A stretch of DNA of 64,000 bases from Setophaga petechia (GCA_024362935.1 JANCRA010000067.1:2231421-2295420); one strand, 5' to 3'; shown: positions 10,571 to 22,884, counted from the first letter of the stretch. Numbers and translations: made by a program. The notes: generated from the letters alone by a model not told the origin.

Positions 10571-13500
10571 GAGAAGAAAAGCTGACACATATTAACGCAC
10601 TCCTGCAGGATGGCAAAAGATATTAAAACAACTGAATTTTCCACAAAGTAGAGAATTCCAACTTCCATCCGCTGTGATCTCTCAGTCTGGGTTCATACCA
10701 CAGAGAGTGTTGCTAATGCCACTTTTATTGGGTGATCTAGCAAAGAAAAGTTCCTGCTTTTAGGATTGCCTGCCTATTGACAGTCACCTTATCTCTGGTT
10801 TTAGGGCTGTCCTAGAGCTGTGCTGCTGAGGAGCATCAGGAAACACCCCTCACAGCCAGTTAATGCTTTGGACAGTTGGTTTTGATGAATATTTATGACT
10901 TAAAAAGAAAGGGAGAAAAAAAAGAGAGAAGGAGACTTGTAGTGTCAGTGTTTGTGTCCTGCTGGTCACAAAAATGGGATCCCAAGGTGACGGGAGTGGC
11001 TGCAGATCCAGCACTGGTGAATCCCATCCCCATCCTCCTTCTCAGAAACTCTGATTTGTGCCTCATTCTTTCACCTTCAGCAACCCAGACTGTATAGGCC
11101 TGATGCCTCAGGTTTGAGCTTTTATATTTCCAGATTCTGTGCTGCTTTAGTGTGTGGGTCTGAGCTTCACATCAGGGCATGCTGAGCTCTGTGCACAGAG
11201 CAGGGAGACAAAACAATTCCTGCTCCAGCTGGGCACCAAGGACAAATGATCCAAATCTCAGCCCCAGAGCACAAACCCCGTGGGCTGCAGAGAGAAAAAC
11301 AAGCAGGGTGGGACTGCCTGGGCTAAAGCTGGGATGGGACAATGAACTGCAAGATGCAAATGGAGCAGAACTGATCCCAGGGAGAGAGCCCGGGAGCGCT
11401 CGTGCATTTTGGGGCCATTTTGGTTCATCTTGGGTGCAGCCCTGGCTGGGCTCTGGTGCTGCATCCATGGAGGATTTTAATAAATCCCTGCTTTATTCTT
11501 TAGCTCTGTCCAGCCTCTGTTCTAGGTCAGCCTTCACAAGGCATCACTGGGATAGTAGAAAAGTGGGCACATGGTTGAGCACCAGCATTTAAATATCTGG
11601 AAACAGCTCTTGAACAGAAACATTTCAATGCAATTCTCAGGAAACAAAACCTCTGATGGTTCAGTGCCCTCCTGACAGTGAATAACCAAGCTCTGGGCAG
11701 ATAAATCCCTGCCAGAGGAGTGATCAGTTCCACCAACACAATTCCCACACTGATGCAGCAGAAGGGAGTTGCTATGTTTGAAATTCATTGTTGTTTAACC
11801 ACATGCAGCATTTCTGTCCTGGGCATCTGCAAGCTTAAAAATGACAATTTGATGTCATTTAATGGTGCTGTGGACACCACTGAGAGTAGGAAGACACATT
11901 ACCTGTTTTGTAGTTTTTAACTCATTAAATCTTTTAATGTCTCCATTAATGCATATTAACAAATAATGACTTTCAGTGGGAGATTTGGCCTTTGTCTTTA
12001 ACCCTATAACCTACATTATAATAATATTATTTATATTTTATATATATAATATTTTCAGAGCCTGAGAACATGCAGCTCTGAATTAGGATCATGCCTTGTG
12101 ATCTGGGTGCAGCACAAATGTGCCCCTCTCAAGGACATGCAGCAAACAGGTGATGAGAAATAACTTTGGATCTCAATTCCCCATCCCTGACATTTTAAAG
12201 AAACAATAAAACCACAAAATTCTTTCAGAGATAACATAAAAGAGAGGCCCAGACTCAGAGTCAGCAGGGACCTGTGATTAGCCACAATAAAACCAAAATA
12301 AGCAGTAATTAATTACTGCCATTTTCACAGGAGCTTGAGAGACAGGGAAACACAATCACACCCAGGTCCTTTCTTCAATCACTAGAGCTGAACTCCAGAA
12401 CATCTCAGACAAGGTGTGACAATTAGAGGGCTTTTCTTTTTACACATTATGAAAAATTCAGACACATCCACCTCAATTCCTTTTCTGAGGAGCTGAAAGC
12501 AGCAGATATAGGAGAAGAGAAGAGATGGAACAGAAAATGACTAGAAAAAAAACAGATGAAATTTCTGGTTCACATCACAGCCTTGGCAGAATATCCAGAA
12601 ATGTTTCCTATGAACAGCTGGAGCCTTCCTATACCCTGGAAAATCTTCCCTGGTTGAAGTTACCCCTGAACACTCCTGATTTTTATATTTTTACAATTTT
12701 ATTCATATTGCTATGGGATGAGATCCTCAAAATTTGAGGTTTTGGAAAGATAACCTACTGTGCAAAAATCTGGACTAGCATGGAGCAACATATTTGAGAG
12801 CAGTTCTTGCTGCAGGTACGTTATACATGCAGCTCACTCTTTCTTTCCAAATTTTTTCCTATTTTTTTTCCCTTTTCCTAACATTTTATGTGTTAATCTA
12901 TTTATTTACTATTGCTGTATCAAGAATACTCTGCCATTACAAACCCAAACTCAAAATTCTTATGAACCAGGATGTAAAAATGCAACTTATTCCTTAATCC
13001 TGCAAAAAGTGCATTTCCTATCTATGTGTGATTCCTTATCTGAATGCTTTCTTTCACATGGCATCAGGGTAGGAGCATAAAAGGTGTGCAAAAATTAATT
13101 TATCACCCATGCACTGCTCATGAGTCCTCTTTAGAAAACCCTACACAACATTTCCTGAGCTGAACCTCTAGGAGGTGTCAGAAAGTTCAGAAATATTGAA
13201 TATTACAAAACATAACAAAATATTACAGAATATTACAAAATAGCACTGCAGAATTACTAGAAACTGAACCAAACAAACCAAACCCAGTGCCAGATTGCTT
13301 ACCCACCCTCAAATCCTTATTTTACTCTTATATCACTGCAGGGTAGGGTTGGATTTAAGGAGGGACAACGGGCAGGGATTGAGATGCTCTGGTGTGAGCA
13401 GCAGATCTCCCCCTTAAAGGGTGACTTCATTCCAAACAAAGCAGCAGGGCTTGGCTGCCTTTCAGGCCCTGACAGATCAGCCACAGGTCTCGCTGGCAGA

Positions 13501-14223
13501 GCCCTGCCATGACCCAGATTCTGCTCCAGCATCTCCTGCCTTTTGTGCCACACTGAAATCTCCCCAGAAAAGGGATGTGTTACCAAATAACAGGGGGGAT
13601 TTTGGTAACCTGGCAGCACAAGTCCTGGTGTTCTCAACTGTTACAGCAGTTCATCTGCATTTCATAGAAAGAATAATGAAAATTTTAAAAAAAGAAAGAA
13701 AAGTAAAAGGGTTTTGTTTTTTTTTTTTTTTTTTTGTTTGTTTTTTTGTTTTTTTTTTTTTCTCATAAAATTAATGAAAAGACATTTCTGAAGTGTTGGC
13801 AGGTACAGGGACATTGTGGATGAAGAATTGGTGACACTTGCCCAGGGTAGCAGAAGCCTCAGCTGTGCTGTTTGCAGCTGCCTGCAATGCACAGCCTTTG
13901 AAAATCAGAGGCTTTTACATATTTAAACAAGAAATCATTTTTCTTTTTCAAGAAAGGGAAAAAAAGAAATAGGGTTTAGAGCCAAAGTATAAATGGCTGC
14001 AGCTCTACATGCCAGATAAGAAGTGCTGGCTGATATGTTCAAGCATCTCTTCCTAAATTTAATGTGCTAAAGGTGAGAAGTGTCAATAAATTGGCACCCT
14101 GGAGAAAGAGCTGAGAGTTCTGCTGGGGTTTTTGTGCATGCCACATCTGTGGGGTCCCTGACTGTTGACTAAGAGACCCCAATCTCAGGTATTTGAGCTT
14201 GAAAATTCCAGATCCTACTTCAT
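10571..14223. other. Long stretch without a confident gene
   Basis: Mostly unique-looking. Minor items: an AT-only run at 12014-12053; an imperfect tattacaaaa tandem repeat at 13196-13241; and a poly(T)/TTTG tract at 13711-13762. Positions 11170-11470 are more GC-rich and carry open frames on both strands without recognisable domains. Confidence 0.5.
13711..13762 (+). repeat. Poly(T) tract with G interruptions
   Basis: About 50 bp of T broken by four single Gs. It creates spurious polyphenylalanine and polylysine frames on the two strands. Confidence 0.95.
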
Positions 14224-14371
14224 CTGTGACAGAATATCCTCAGTTGGAAGGGACTCATCAGATCACTGAGTCCAGCTCCTCACTCTTCACAGGACACCCC
14301 AAAAATCCCACCAGGTGAGAGAATTGTCCAAAAGTTCCTTGAGCTCTGCTGGTCTTGGTGCCACCACAACT
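14224..14371 (-). mobile_element. Old CR1 fragment, left part, split by an LTR
   Basis: CR1 in reverse, beginning near its 3' end (ctcagttggaagggact near 14240-14256) and running to the acaact site at 14366-14371, where the LTR is inserted. It resumes at 14758. Confidence 0.78.
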
Positions 14372-14757
14372 TGTGCTGGTGTTTGCAGGGTTACCAGGAT
14401 GAGGGAAGAGATGAGAATCTTGACTCCATGTTTCAGAAGGCTGATTTATTATTTTATGATCTATATTATATTAAAAGAAAGTGATATATTAAAAGAAAGT
14501 GATCTATTAAAACTATACTAAAAGAATAGAAGAAAGGATTTCATCAGAAGGCAATAGAAAGGAATGATGATGACATCTTGTGACTGCTCACAGCCTCGAC
14601 ACAGGTGACTGCCATTGGTCATCAAGTGAAAACAATTTCACATGCTGGGTAAACAATTCTCCAAATCCCATTCCAAAGCACCAAACATGGAGAAGCTGAA
14701 GCTTCTCAGGAGAAAAGATGCTGGCAAAAGGATTTTTCATAAAATATGTCCATGACA
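14372..14757 (+). mobile_element. Solo LTR (family A, copy 1) with 6-bp target duplication
   Basis: The element is 386 bp, begins TGTGCTGG and ends CATGACA. Perfect ACAACT duplications lie at 14366-14371 and 14758-14763. It shares most of its length with the LTRs at 24327 and 27221, including the block gactccatgtttcagaagg and the end ggatttttcataaaa. A local duplication of an 18-19 bp attaaaagaaagtgat unit at about 14466-14508 is private to this copy. The 6-bp duplication suggests class II (ERVK-like). Confidence 0.9.
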
Positions 14758-14850
14758 ACAACTCTCCTGAGGAACCTGTTCCAGTGCCTGACAAACCTCT
14801 GGGGGCAGAAACTTTTCCTGATATCCAAGCCCATCATAACCTCACTGATT
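14758..14850 (-). mobile_element. Old CR1 fragment, right part
   Basis: CR1 in reverse resumes exactly after the LTR (gaacctgttccagtgcctga near 14770-14790, cctgatatccaa near 14817-14828). Its relation to 14224-14371 confirms the nesting. Similarity fades beyond about 14850. Confidence 0.8.
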
Positions 14851-15284
14851 CTGGTTTTGGAATCCTCAGCCACCCTTGATTCCCACATCCCTTGATGAGT
14901 CCTGACCTATTCCCCACCCCAGCAGCACCAACCAAATTTTGCCTCTTTCTCAGGTGGCTGCTGAGAGCCACACAAGAATTGCAACCCAACCTCAGAAAAC
15001 CTCCCCTGCCTGGCAGGACAGCCCTGAGTTTGTACCTGTGTCTTGTTCTTAGTAAACCAGAACCTCAGAAAAGGTTGCTGCTCTGTTTCTGCTGGATTTC
15101 CCCACAGAAATTCCTGCCCAGGACCTCAAGTGCCCAGAATTTCTCAGTTATTGACCTTTAACAGGTTCATCTTCACCTCCCCGCTCATACCCAGGTGCTA
15201 ACTTCTCTTCTGCTGATGAATTTCCAGTTACAGAAAGAAAACTCAGTTCCACCACGTCCATGAATTTCACTTCTCAGGGAGTTT
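14851..15284. other. No recognisable feature
   Basis: Pyrimidine-rich on the plus strand with a few open frames. Part may be very degraded CR1. No gene is supported. Confidence 0.45.
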
Positions 15285-15705
15285 AGGCACAGGCTGGGAG
15301 AGCTGGGGGTGTTCACCTGGAGACAAGGAGGCTTCAAGGAGACCTTTGAGCCCTTTCCAGGGCCTAAAAGGGCTCCAGGAGAGCTGGAGAGGGACATGGG
15401 ACAAGGGATGGAGGGACAAGACACAGGGAATGATTTTAAGCTGTCTGAGGGGAGGATTAAATGGGATATTGGGAAGAAATTCTTCCCTGTGAGGGTGGGC
15501 AGGCCCTGGCACAGGGTGCCCAGAGCAGCTGTGGCTGCCCCTGGATCCCTGGAAGTGCCCAAGGCCAGGTTGGACAGGGCTTGGAGCAACCTGGGATGGT
15601 GGAAAGTGTCCCCGCCCATGGCCAGAGTGGAATTGGATGATTTAAGCTCCCTTCCAACCCAAACCAATCCATAATTCTCTGATTCCCTGATTTTCTGATA
15701 ATTGT
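15285..15705 (+). mobile_element. CR1 LINE 3' fragment, about 420 bp
   Basis: One of the longer and better conserved CR1 copies here. It covers the gggtgttcacctgga block (15306-15320), the gaagaaattcttccctgtgag block (15473-15493), and the tail with repeated ctctgattccctgatt near 15675-15692. The open frames on both strands are CR1-derived. Confidence 0.95.
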
Positions 15706-15782
15706 CCATCCTACAGCCAGACATGCATGGAATAAAGACATGCAGAGACCTTCTACTGCACTTATTTCTCAATTTCAGCATA

Positions 15783-15870
15783 ACAATAAAAAAAGAAAGA
15801 AAAAAAAAAGAAAAAGGAAAAGAAAAAGAAAAAGAAAAAGAAAAAGAAAGAAAAAGAAAAAAGAATATGG
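15783..15870 (+). repeat. (GAAAAA)n purine tract
   Basis: About 88 bp of A with regularly spaced single G, period about 6. It produces lysine/glutamate-rich spurious frames. Confidence 0.95.
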
Positions 15871-17275
15871 TTTTGAAGTCCTTGAAATTGTAATGTCAAG
15901 TTGTGGTAATGTTATTGTTCTAATTTATTCAGATTGAAGTTAATAGAAGGAAGAAAATTTTGATTTTCAGGGAAAATGACAGGATCAGAAATGGGAGCAG
16001 CTCTTTTGGCTGCTCTGATCTCCCTGCTCTCAGAAGAAAACATTAACACATGGAAATGCTCTCTGTGCCATCCATGCTGAAGAGAGAAACAGAGAAACAG
16101 AGCAGGGATTCCTCTGCCAGGAGAGCAAATTGCTGTCACACTTCAGCTAAAGAAAGATTGGAAAGCAAAACTGGTGGAACCTCTTTTATATTGTCCCTCA
16201 TGGATTATTCTGGCTGATTCCAATGTTAACTCATTTATTTGATCCTCAAGATTGCTGTGTTCAAAATTTCTACATTACACCTTTGATAATATGTAAATAT
16301 TTCACATTTTCACACATGGAAAAAAAATCACAAAACTCTGAATAATACAAACAAAGCCCAAAAGCAGTACTGAAAACAGAATTTTCTCCACATTAATGTT
16401 ATTCCTGTCAAACACCCCTGTACACATCTCAGTCAAACTTCCTTTTTTTCTGCCTTGCAGTACATTAAATAAGATTTAATTTTTCCCCACTTTCACAGCT
16501 ATTTTACAATGGCTTCTGCCAGCTTTGCAGCTCCTTGGTGTTTGGGTTTTTTCCCCAAATTTTCCCTTTGCAGGCAGCGCCATGTAGAGGGGAGCTGCCC
16601 TCAGTATAAGATGAGCTGCCCCTAAAATAATGATTTTCATTCCCAAAGCATCATTTTGGATTTTTTTAACAGAGGTGTAGCAAAAAATCCAGGGATATAA
16701 AAGGGAAAAGAGGTTTCATTTCTATCTTTGTATTCTCTAAATGAAATAGCTGAAGAATTCACGTTGTAACTAGAAGGTGAAAACCAATGGAAAATAAACT
16801 TTATTATTTTTTGTCTCCATTTTCTGCTTTAATTTACAGAAAAAATATCCTTTGAATATTAGAACAGAATCACCAAAAAGCTGGATAAATATAATAAATA
16901 AACTACTGTGGAGAAGGAAAAGGTGTATAAATGCAAAAGTGAAGGCATTGCTTTGCAGCAACACCCAGGGTGTCCCCATGCTGCTCTGCCATGTGCTACC
17001 CATGGATTTTAGGGCTGGAATAATTTGGATACCAGGCCATGTGCAAAGAAATGTGTGGGAAAAGGCAGAAAAATAGGGATGTGCAATGAAATAATGACCT
17101 GAGGGAATCAGTTCCAACTGATGACATTTTTTAAGCGTTTTTTGAGCTACAAAAGAGATGGAATACACAACCCAACATTCCTCCCTTTTTTTAAAATTTA
17201 ATTTCAGGATACTGAAGATACACAGCTCAGAATTTCTGAAAGCCAAGAAGAGTCAGAGAGAGTCCCTTAGTCCTG
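15871..17275. other. No confident gene
   Basis: AT-rich and unique-looking. A minus-strand open frame at 16770-17246 has no recognisable domain, and neither end has a splice context I would defend. Confidence 0.5.
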
Positions 17276-17375
17276 GACAAATGGGCCTCACCACCCTAAA
17301 AAGGAAAATTTCTTCCTAATATCCCATTTAATCTCCCCTGTTTCAGTTTAAAGCCATCAACCCTTGTCCTCAGAT
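17276..17375 (-). mobile_element. Short CR1 fragment, minus strand
   Basis: About 100 bp of CR1 in reverse (cctcaccaccctaaaaagg near 17286-17304, atttcttcctaatatccca near 17308-17326). It lies immediately upstream of the 302-bp tandem repeat. Confidence 0.8.
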
Positions 17376-17407
17376 GAGCTCCAGTCTGGATCCTATTCTG
17401 TCTAACA

Positions 17408-18312
17408 AGTTTATTGAATTTCTTGTGAAATTTACCTTTCTGTAAGGAAATAAGAAAAAATCTCTACCTAAACATTGACATGAAACTGTTAGAAATTTAA
17501 TTTTTCTGAGATTGTGGTTCTTCTGTCAAATTCAGTTAAACTGACCCACAGCATTCAGGTTTGAAGGGTATATGGGGGAATAGAAAAATCAATATATTTC
17601 CATATATGTGATCACATTAATTTGCTGTCTTTAGGGTATTAAAGCCCCTCAGCATCTTTCCACCCATTCCCAGTGATGCTGTACAGAATTCCTGGCTCTC
17701 CCACAGCTGCAGTTTACTGAATGTCTTGTGAAATTTATCTTTCTGTAAGGAATCAAGAACAAATCTCTCCCTAAAACTCACATAAAACTGTTAAAATTTA
17801 ATTTTTCTGAGAATGTGATTCTTCTGTCAAATTCATTTAAACTTACCCACAACATTCAGGTTTGTAGGGTACATGGAGGAATAGAAAAATCAATATATTT
17901 CCATATATGTGATCACATTAATTTGCTGTCTTTAGGGTATTAAAACCCTTCAGCATCTTTCCACCCATTCCCAGTGATGCTGTACAGAATTCCTGGCTCT
18001 CCCACAGCACCAGTTTACTGAGTGTCCTGTGAAATTTATATTTCTCTAAGGAATCAAGAACAAAGCTCTACCTAAACATGTACATGGAACTGTTAGAAAA
18101 TTATTTTTTCTGAGATTGTGGTTCTTCTGTCAAATTCAGTTGAACTGACCCACAGCATTCAGGTTTGAAGGGTACATGGAGGAATAGAAAAACCAATATA
18201 TTTCCATATATGTGATCATATTAATTTGCTTTCCTTAGGGTTTAAAAGCCCCTCAGCATCTTTCCACCCATTCCCAGTGATGCTGTACAGAATTCCTGGC
18301 TCTCCCACAGCT
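17408..18312 (+). repeat. Three tandem copies of a ~302-bp unit
   Basis: Copies run 17408-17710, 17711-18011 and 18012-18312 (303, 301 and 301 bp). Each begins agttta(t/c)tga and ends near ggctctcccacag. The last 70 bp are almost invariant, while the first half varies. Copies 1 and 2 contain the perfect 12-bp palindrome ATGTGATCACAT; copy 3 has ATGTGATCATAT. I recognise no transposon signature and no conserved frame. It could be a local satellite seed. Confidence 0.95.
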
Positions 18313-19440
18313 GCCCTGCAAATGAAGAGTTCCTGGGAATTCCCAGAGCTACAGCCACTTGTGGATGAACAGTAAATTCATCATTTTGGGAGGCAAACAT
18401 TTTAAACTGAAAATACACAGTGAGAGTAAATGGTTATTGTAAATGAGGTGCAGTTTGTTCACCTGGTGTTTCTGAATGAGTTCAGACAAAATAAACAACA
18501 TTTGATGGCCAAAAGGCTTAGATCTCACATATTTGTGTTGCTGGAAGAGGTGCTCAAATGGACTTAGATTGAAATTACATGAGAATTTAATTGCTGTTGC
18601 TGAGCAAATCTGTTATTTCTTTTATGTTTTTTAAATAATGGAGAAAATTATCATAACTAAGAGAGACCTAATAACTAAAACCAGCTCAGCCAGAGGGCAG
18701 CAGGAAAAAGAACATTTTAATATCTCTGAGGAAATGAAAACAACTTGCTAACCTTGAGCTTTAGCATATCTCTAATCCTACCCAATCTCCATTTTGCATT
18801 ATCAGTTATCTTGCAAGCCTTTAGCAAAGAAGAAAGCATAAAGTAAATGTCTAAAAAACACTTTTATGTCAAATATCAAAAATGTTCCGATGTGGCTGTT
18901 AGGGAAGGAAAAAAAAAATTAAAATCTATGGACTTCTCCTTCTCAAATATGAAATTATCAGTGGGTGAAATTGTTGACAAACTGTTGTAGAAGTCTTCAA
19001 ACCCAAGGAAATCCTGGATTTAGCCTAAATAACCCCTCAATAGCACATTTTGGTCACAGATTCTGAGCTGGAGAGAGACCGTGGGGCTAAAATCATTTGG
19101 AAAGAGGAGACAGCAGATAAAGTGTTTTCTTCTGTCTAAAACTCTAAGAGAATGAATGTCCCCTTAGAGAATCTTGCACTCCAAAAGGAGCAAGAAACGA
19201 GCACTGCAGAAATGTGTTCTTGGGAAGGGCAGGAACAGTAAAATCCTTCATCACTCTGAAACCCTCCAGGGAAATCCAGATCTAGAGGGGGGTGGAAGAG
19301 TGAGGTCAGGCACTGAGCATGCACAAAGGCTGGGAAACCTCAAATTCCCCAGCACAAATTAAATCTGCATCAAAGATGTTCCTTGAGACTATTTTCCCTC
19401 AACATGTTGATTGGATTTACAGTCTAAACCATATTGATAG
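18313..19440. other. No recognisable feature
   Basis: AT-rich single-copy-looking DNA without convincing coding or repeat content. Confidence 0.55.
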
Positions 19441-19555
19441 CAAAAAAAACCCCAAAAAAGAAACAAAAAAAAAACCACACCACAAAAAACATTAAAAACC
19501 CCAAACAAACAAACAAACAAACTAAAAAAAACCCAAAACCCAAACCCACAAGCAA
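19441..19555 (+). repeat. A/C-rich low-complexity tract
   Basis: Runs of A and C with nearly no G or T, including (AAAC)n. The minus strand is correspondingly G/T-rich. Confidence 0.9.
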
Positions 19556-20196
19556 CTGGCATTTGTTTCTTTTTAAAAGAGCTAAGGAGTGTTAAAAAGT
19601 GTTCATTTCCATATTGTTTCTTGTTTGAAGAAAATAAGTATTTAGAAATCTTAGATGCAAAAAACAAAAGGGGGAAAAGTGGTTTAAATTGAGATTGGAT
19701 TCTATGAACTGCATTGAAAATAATAATTCTGTGAAAGTAGTACAGAATATGTTCTGTGGGGAAAATATTTTTTCTGTTTTATTTAAAATAGATCTTCTTT
19801 GGGTTTGGGGTGTTTTTATGATGATTCTGAAGTATTTAATGGATGCATTTATAGTAATTTTTTTTTACTCCAGACACAAAGATCCATTGGCATCTGCCCT
19901 CACTCATACAAGAACATACATTTAATATTGAATTTTAAAAATGTGTTCCAGGAACAAAGAGTAGTAAACAGCATTTGTGATAACCTTACAAACCTCCCCA
20001 CCAAGATGAGTCACAAGATACTGAAAATTCAAGACAATCAATTGGGCAAGGGTGAGTTACTGTCATCTATTCCTGATGCACATAACATTTATTATACATG
20101 CCCAATAAAAATGAGATTTCTAAAAACTAAAGAGACCAAAGTTTAGTCTAAAATAAATTTTTTTAGGGCCTTGCAGTAAAGAGAGCATCAGGGGGA
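19556..20196. other. No recognisable feature
   Basis: AT-rich, unique-looking. Short open frames only. Confidence 0.5.
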
Positions 20197-20317
20197 TTTT
20201 AGGATGGGTTACACCAATGTCTAGAGGTGTCACTCACTAAGTACAGAAGAACACTAAATATAGAAGAATCAAAATTATATATAAATAGAAATAAATATCT
20301 TCATCTGAGGAACTGGC

Positions 20318-20490
20318 AAAGCTTGCCCAGAGAAGCTGTGGCTGCTCCTGGATCCATGGAAGTGCCCAAGGCCAGGCTGGACAGAGCTTGGAGCACCCTG
20401 GGGTGGTGGAAGGTGTCCCTGCCATGGCAAGGGTGGCACTGGATGGGCTTTAAGGTCACCTCCAACCCCAACCATTCCTGGATTCTCTGA
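20318..20490 (+). mobile_element. Truncated CR1 3' end inside unit A
   Basis: Plus-strand CR1 from cttgcccagagaagctgtgg (20318-20337) to the gattctctgattcc tail. Its 5' junction (aactggcaaagc) differs from the unit B copy. Confidence 0.92.
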
Positions 20491-21066
20491 TTCCAATCCA
20501 GATATCCAGCATTTAGGGGGCTAATTATTGCTCTAAGTGAATTTCCTGATTTATTTAGGCACAGAACTCAGCCCTAACACACACACAGGAAAGTTCAGAG
20601 GCAGCTCTGATTCATTCATGGTGTCCTTTTAGGCAAAACTGGCATGGAAGAAAAGGATCACAGAGATCATCAGATTTTGGCACAGATGGGATCCACAGCT
20701 CCAAAATCTGCACTTCCTCATGTGGAAAATAAATCTGGGAGAAACAAAACCTTCTTGTCAGGAGCAAAGATTTCCCTGGAGTGAGCAATTCATCCCTTGC
20801 CCAGGGAAACAGAGGAGGGTTTGTGGGGTTGGGTTGTGCACCCTGGGGATGGCAGTGCCAGGAACATGTGGGCTTTAGGGCTGGCAGGGCTTTCTAAGGG
20901 GCCTCACAGAGCTTAAACAGGTGGCAGATTGAACAACCAGGTTTTGGTGTTTTTTTAGGATGGGTTACACCAATGTCTAGAGGTGTCACTCACTAAGTAC
21001 AGAAGAACATGAATTAGAGAAGAATCAAAATTATATATAAATAGAGATAAATATCTTCATCTGAGG

Positions 21067-21250
21067 CTCTGGCACAGGTGCCCAGAGAAGCTGTGGCTGC
21101 CCCTGGATCCATGGAAGTGCCCAAGGCCAGGCTGGACAGAGCTTGGAGCACCCTGGGATGGTGGAAGGTGTCCCTGCCATGGCAAGGGTGGCACTGGATG
21201 GGCTTTAAGGTCACCTCCAACCCCAACCATTCCTGGATTCTCTGATTCTA
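21067..21250 (+). mobile_element. Truncated CR1 3' end inside unit B
   Basis: Counterpart of the CR1 in unit A. It keeps a few more consensus-like bases at its left end (ctctggcacaggtgcccag), suggesting that unit A is altered there. Confidence 0.92.
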
Positions 21251-21711
21251 ATCCAGATATCCAGCATTTAGGGGGCTAATTATTGCGCTAAGTGAATTTC
21301 CTGATTTATTTAGGCGCAGAACTCAGCCCTAACACACACACAGGAAAGTTCAGAGGCAGCTCTGCTTCATTCATGGTGTCCTTTTAGGCAAAACTGGCAT
21401 GGAAGAAAAGGATCACAGAGATCATCAGATTTTGGCACAGATGGGATCCACAGCTCCAAAATCTGCATTTCCTCATGTGGAAAATAAATCTGGGAGAAAC
21501 AAAACCTTCTTGTCAGGAGCAAAGTTCTCCCTGGAGTGAGCAATTCATCCCTTGCCCAGGGAAACAGAGGAGGGTTTGTGGGGTTGGGTTGTGCACCCTG
21601 GGGATGGCAGTGCCAGGAACATGTGGGCTTTAGGGCTGGTAGGGCTTTCTAAGGGGCCTCACAGAGCTTAAACAGCTTAAACAGCAGGTTGAACAGCCAG
21701 GTTGTTATTCC

Positions 21712-21935
21712 TTTGGACATCAATTTTGGGGCTTTTGTGGGTAAAAGGGTCTGACCAGATGTGCTTGGAGGAAAGCACTATATAAACAGTTTTCTTCCAG
21801 AAACATTGTGGGGTCTAAGATGACTTTCAAATACTCGAATTATTTTAAAAGTCACATCCACTCCCTTGGCAGAAAATTGGAAAACCTGCATGAGAGGGCA
21901 GTGCCAGTTTGAGGTCAGGAGCACAGCACGTTGGA
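21712..21935 (+). repeat. Unclassified dispersed repeat, copy 1
   Basis: About 224 bp shared with 25630-25853 at roughly 90% identity by eye. It contains a TATA-like ctatataaacag near 21778-21789 and starts just after the tandem duplication ends. It could be a fragment of an LTR or another element; no termini or target duplications were found. Confidence 0.8.
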
Positions 21936-22884
21936 GGCCTGGCACACTCTGCTTTCCCACCCCACAGCCGTGCTCAGACCATCTTTGGGAGTTTGGTCAG
22001 CAGGGTTTGTGGGGTGGGAGCCACTGACCCCATCTGCTCCCCCAGGAAGGGTTCCAGCATCATCCCCTGACCCCAGGCAGGGCCCAGCCACAGGACCCAG
22101 CAGGGTTCATTTCACTGATTGGGAAAAATCTCTTTATTGTGAGCCCTGCTGAGAGGGGCAGAGAGTAATACAAGAGACAAATCCCTAACAGAGGAATAGT
22201 GTAAATGTGATTTTTTTAATATTTTTGTCCACTTTTGCTGCTCTTTTGCTCCCATTTCCCCCTCCTCTCCATGCAGCTTTGGTTCTGCATCACAGCTCTC
22301 TCCTCAAGCTGCCTGCCCAGGAAATCCTCCTGGGCTGCTGAGTCAGTAAACCCAAGGAATTGCAGGCAGCACTCTTAAAGCCTAGAGACTTGAAAACGAT
22401 CCCTCCAGGAGCTGGCTATTAACAGCTGAGCAACACGAAAAATCACTGATTCTGATTTTATTTTATTTTTTTCAGTCTCCTTTTTTAAGAACTCTTTCCA
22501 ATGCCCCATTTGTTATTTGACTGCTCATCCAACCCTCCTGCAAGCTCATGAATGCAAAACCAGCAGGGAAAAAAAATGTTACAATGATTAATGCCTTCAA
22601 ATCATTGCTGTCATCATTTTATTTGCCACTCACAATCATTTTATTGCTGCTTCCAGAGGGCAAAAAAAGGAACATTTTAATATAAAATAGGGCAAATATT
22701 TTTTGCTTTGTTACCTGCTGCTTTGCATTTCTAAGACTGAGATACTTTGTCTGTCCAAAGGAGAGTTTGGTAGATATTTGTGTTTGCTCACAGTGTTGTG
22801 AACCACATTTGGGTAGAATATGGGTATTTTTACACTTTTTTCTCCCCTGTCATTCATCTTTTGTACAAATCAACTTAAAGTGCT
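21936..22884. other. No recognisable feature
   Basis: Positions 21936-22150 are somewhat GC-rich, and the rest is AT-rich. No gene or repeat was recognised. Confidence 0.5.

Larger units (their letters stand above)
20197..21702 (+). repeat. Tandem duplication of a 756-bp unit
   Basis: Unit A (20197-20952) and unit B (20953 to about 21702) align across their whole length at a constant offset of 756 bp until small indels near the end. Differences are few, for example gattccaatcc versus gattctaatcc and attgctcta versus attgcgcta. Each copy carries the same truncated CR1, so the CR1 was copied with the block. Unit B has an extra cttaaacag repeat near its end. Confidence 0.95.

Noticed and set aside
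12055..12285. Minus-strand frame with a signal-peptide-like start
   Set aside because: Unlike the 28.6-kb exon it lacks a convincing acceptor, donor or upstream stop arrangement.
16770..17246. 158-residue minus-strand frame with hydrophobic stretches
   Set aside because: AT-rich DNA gives Phe/Leu/Ile-rich frames by chance; no domain, splice sites or conservation evidence.
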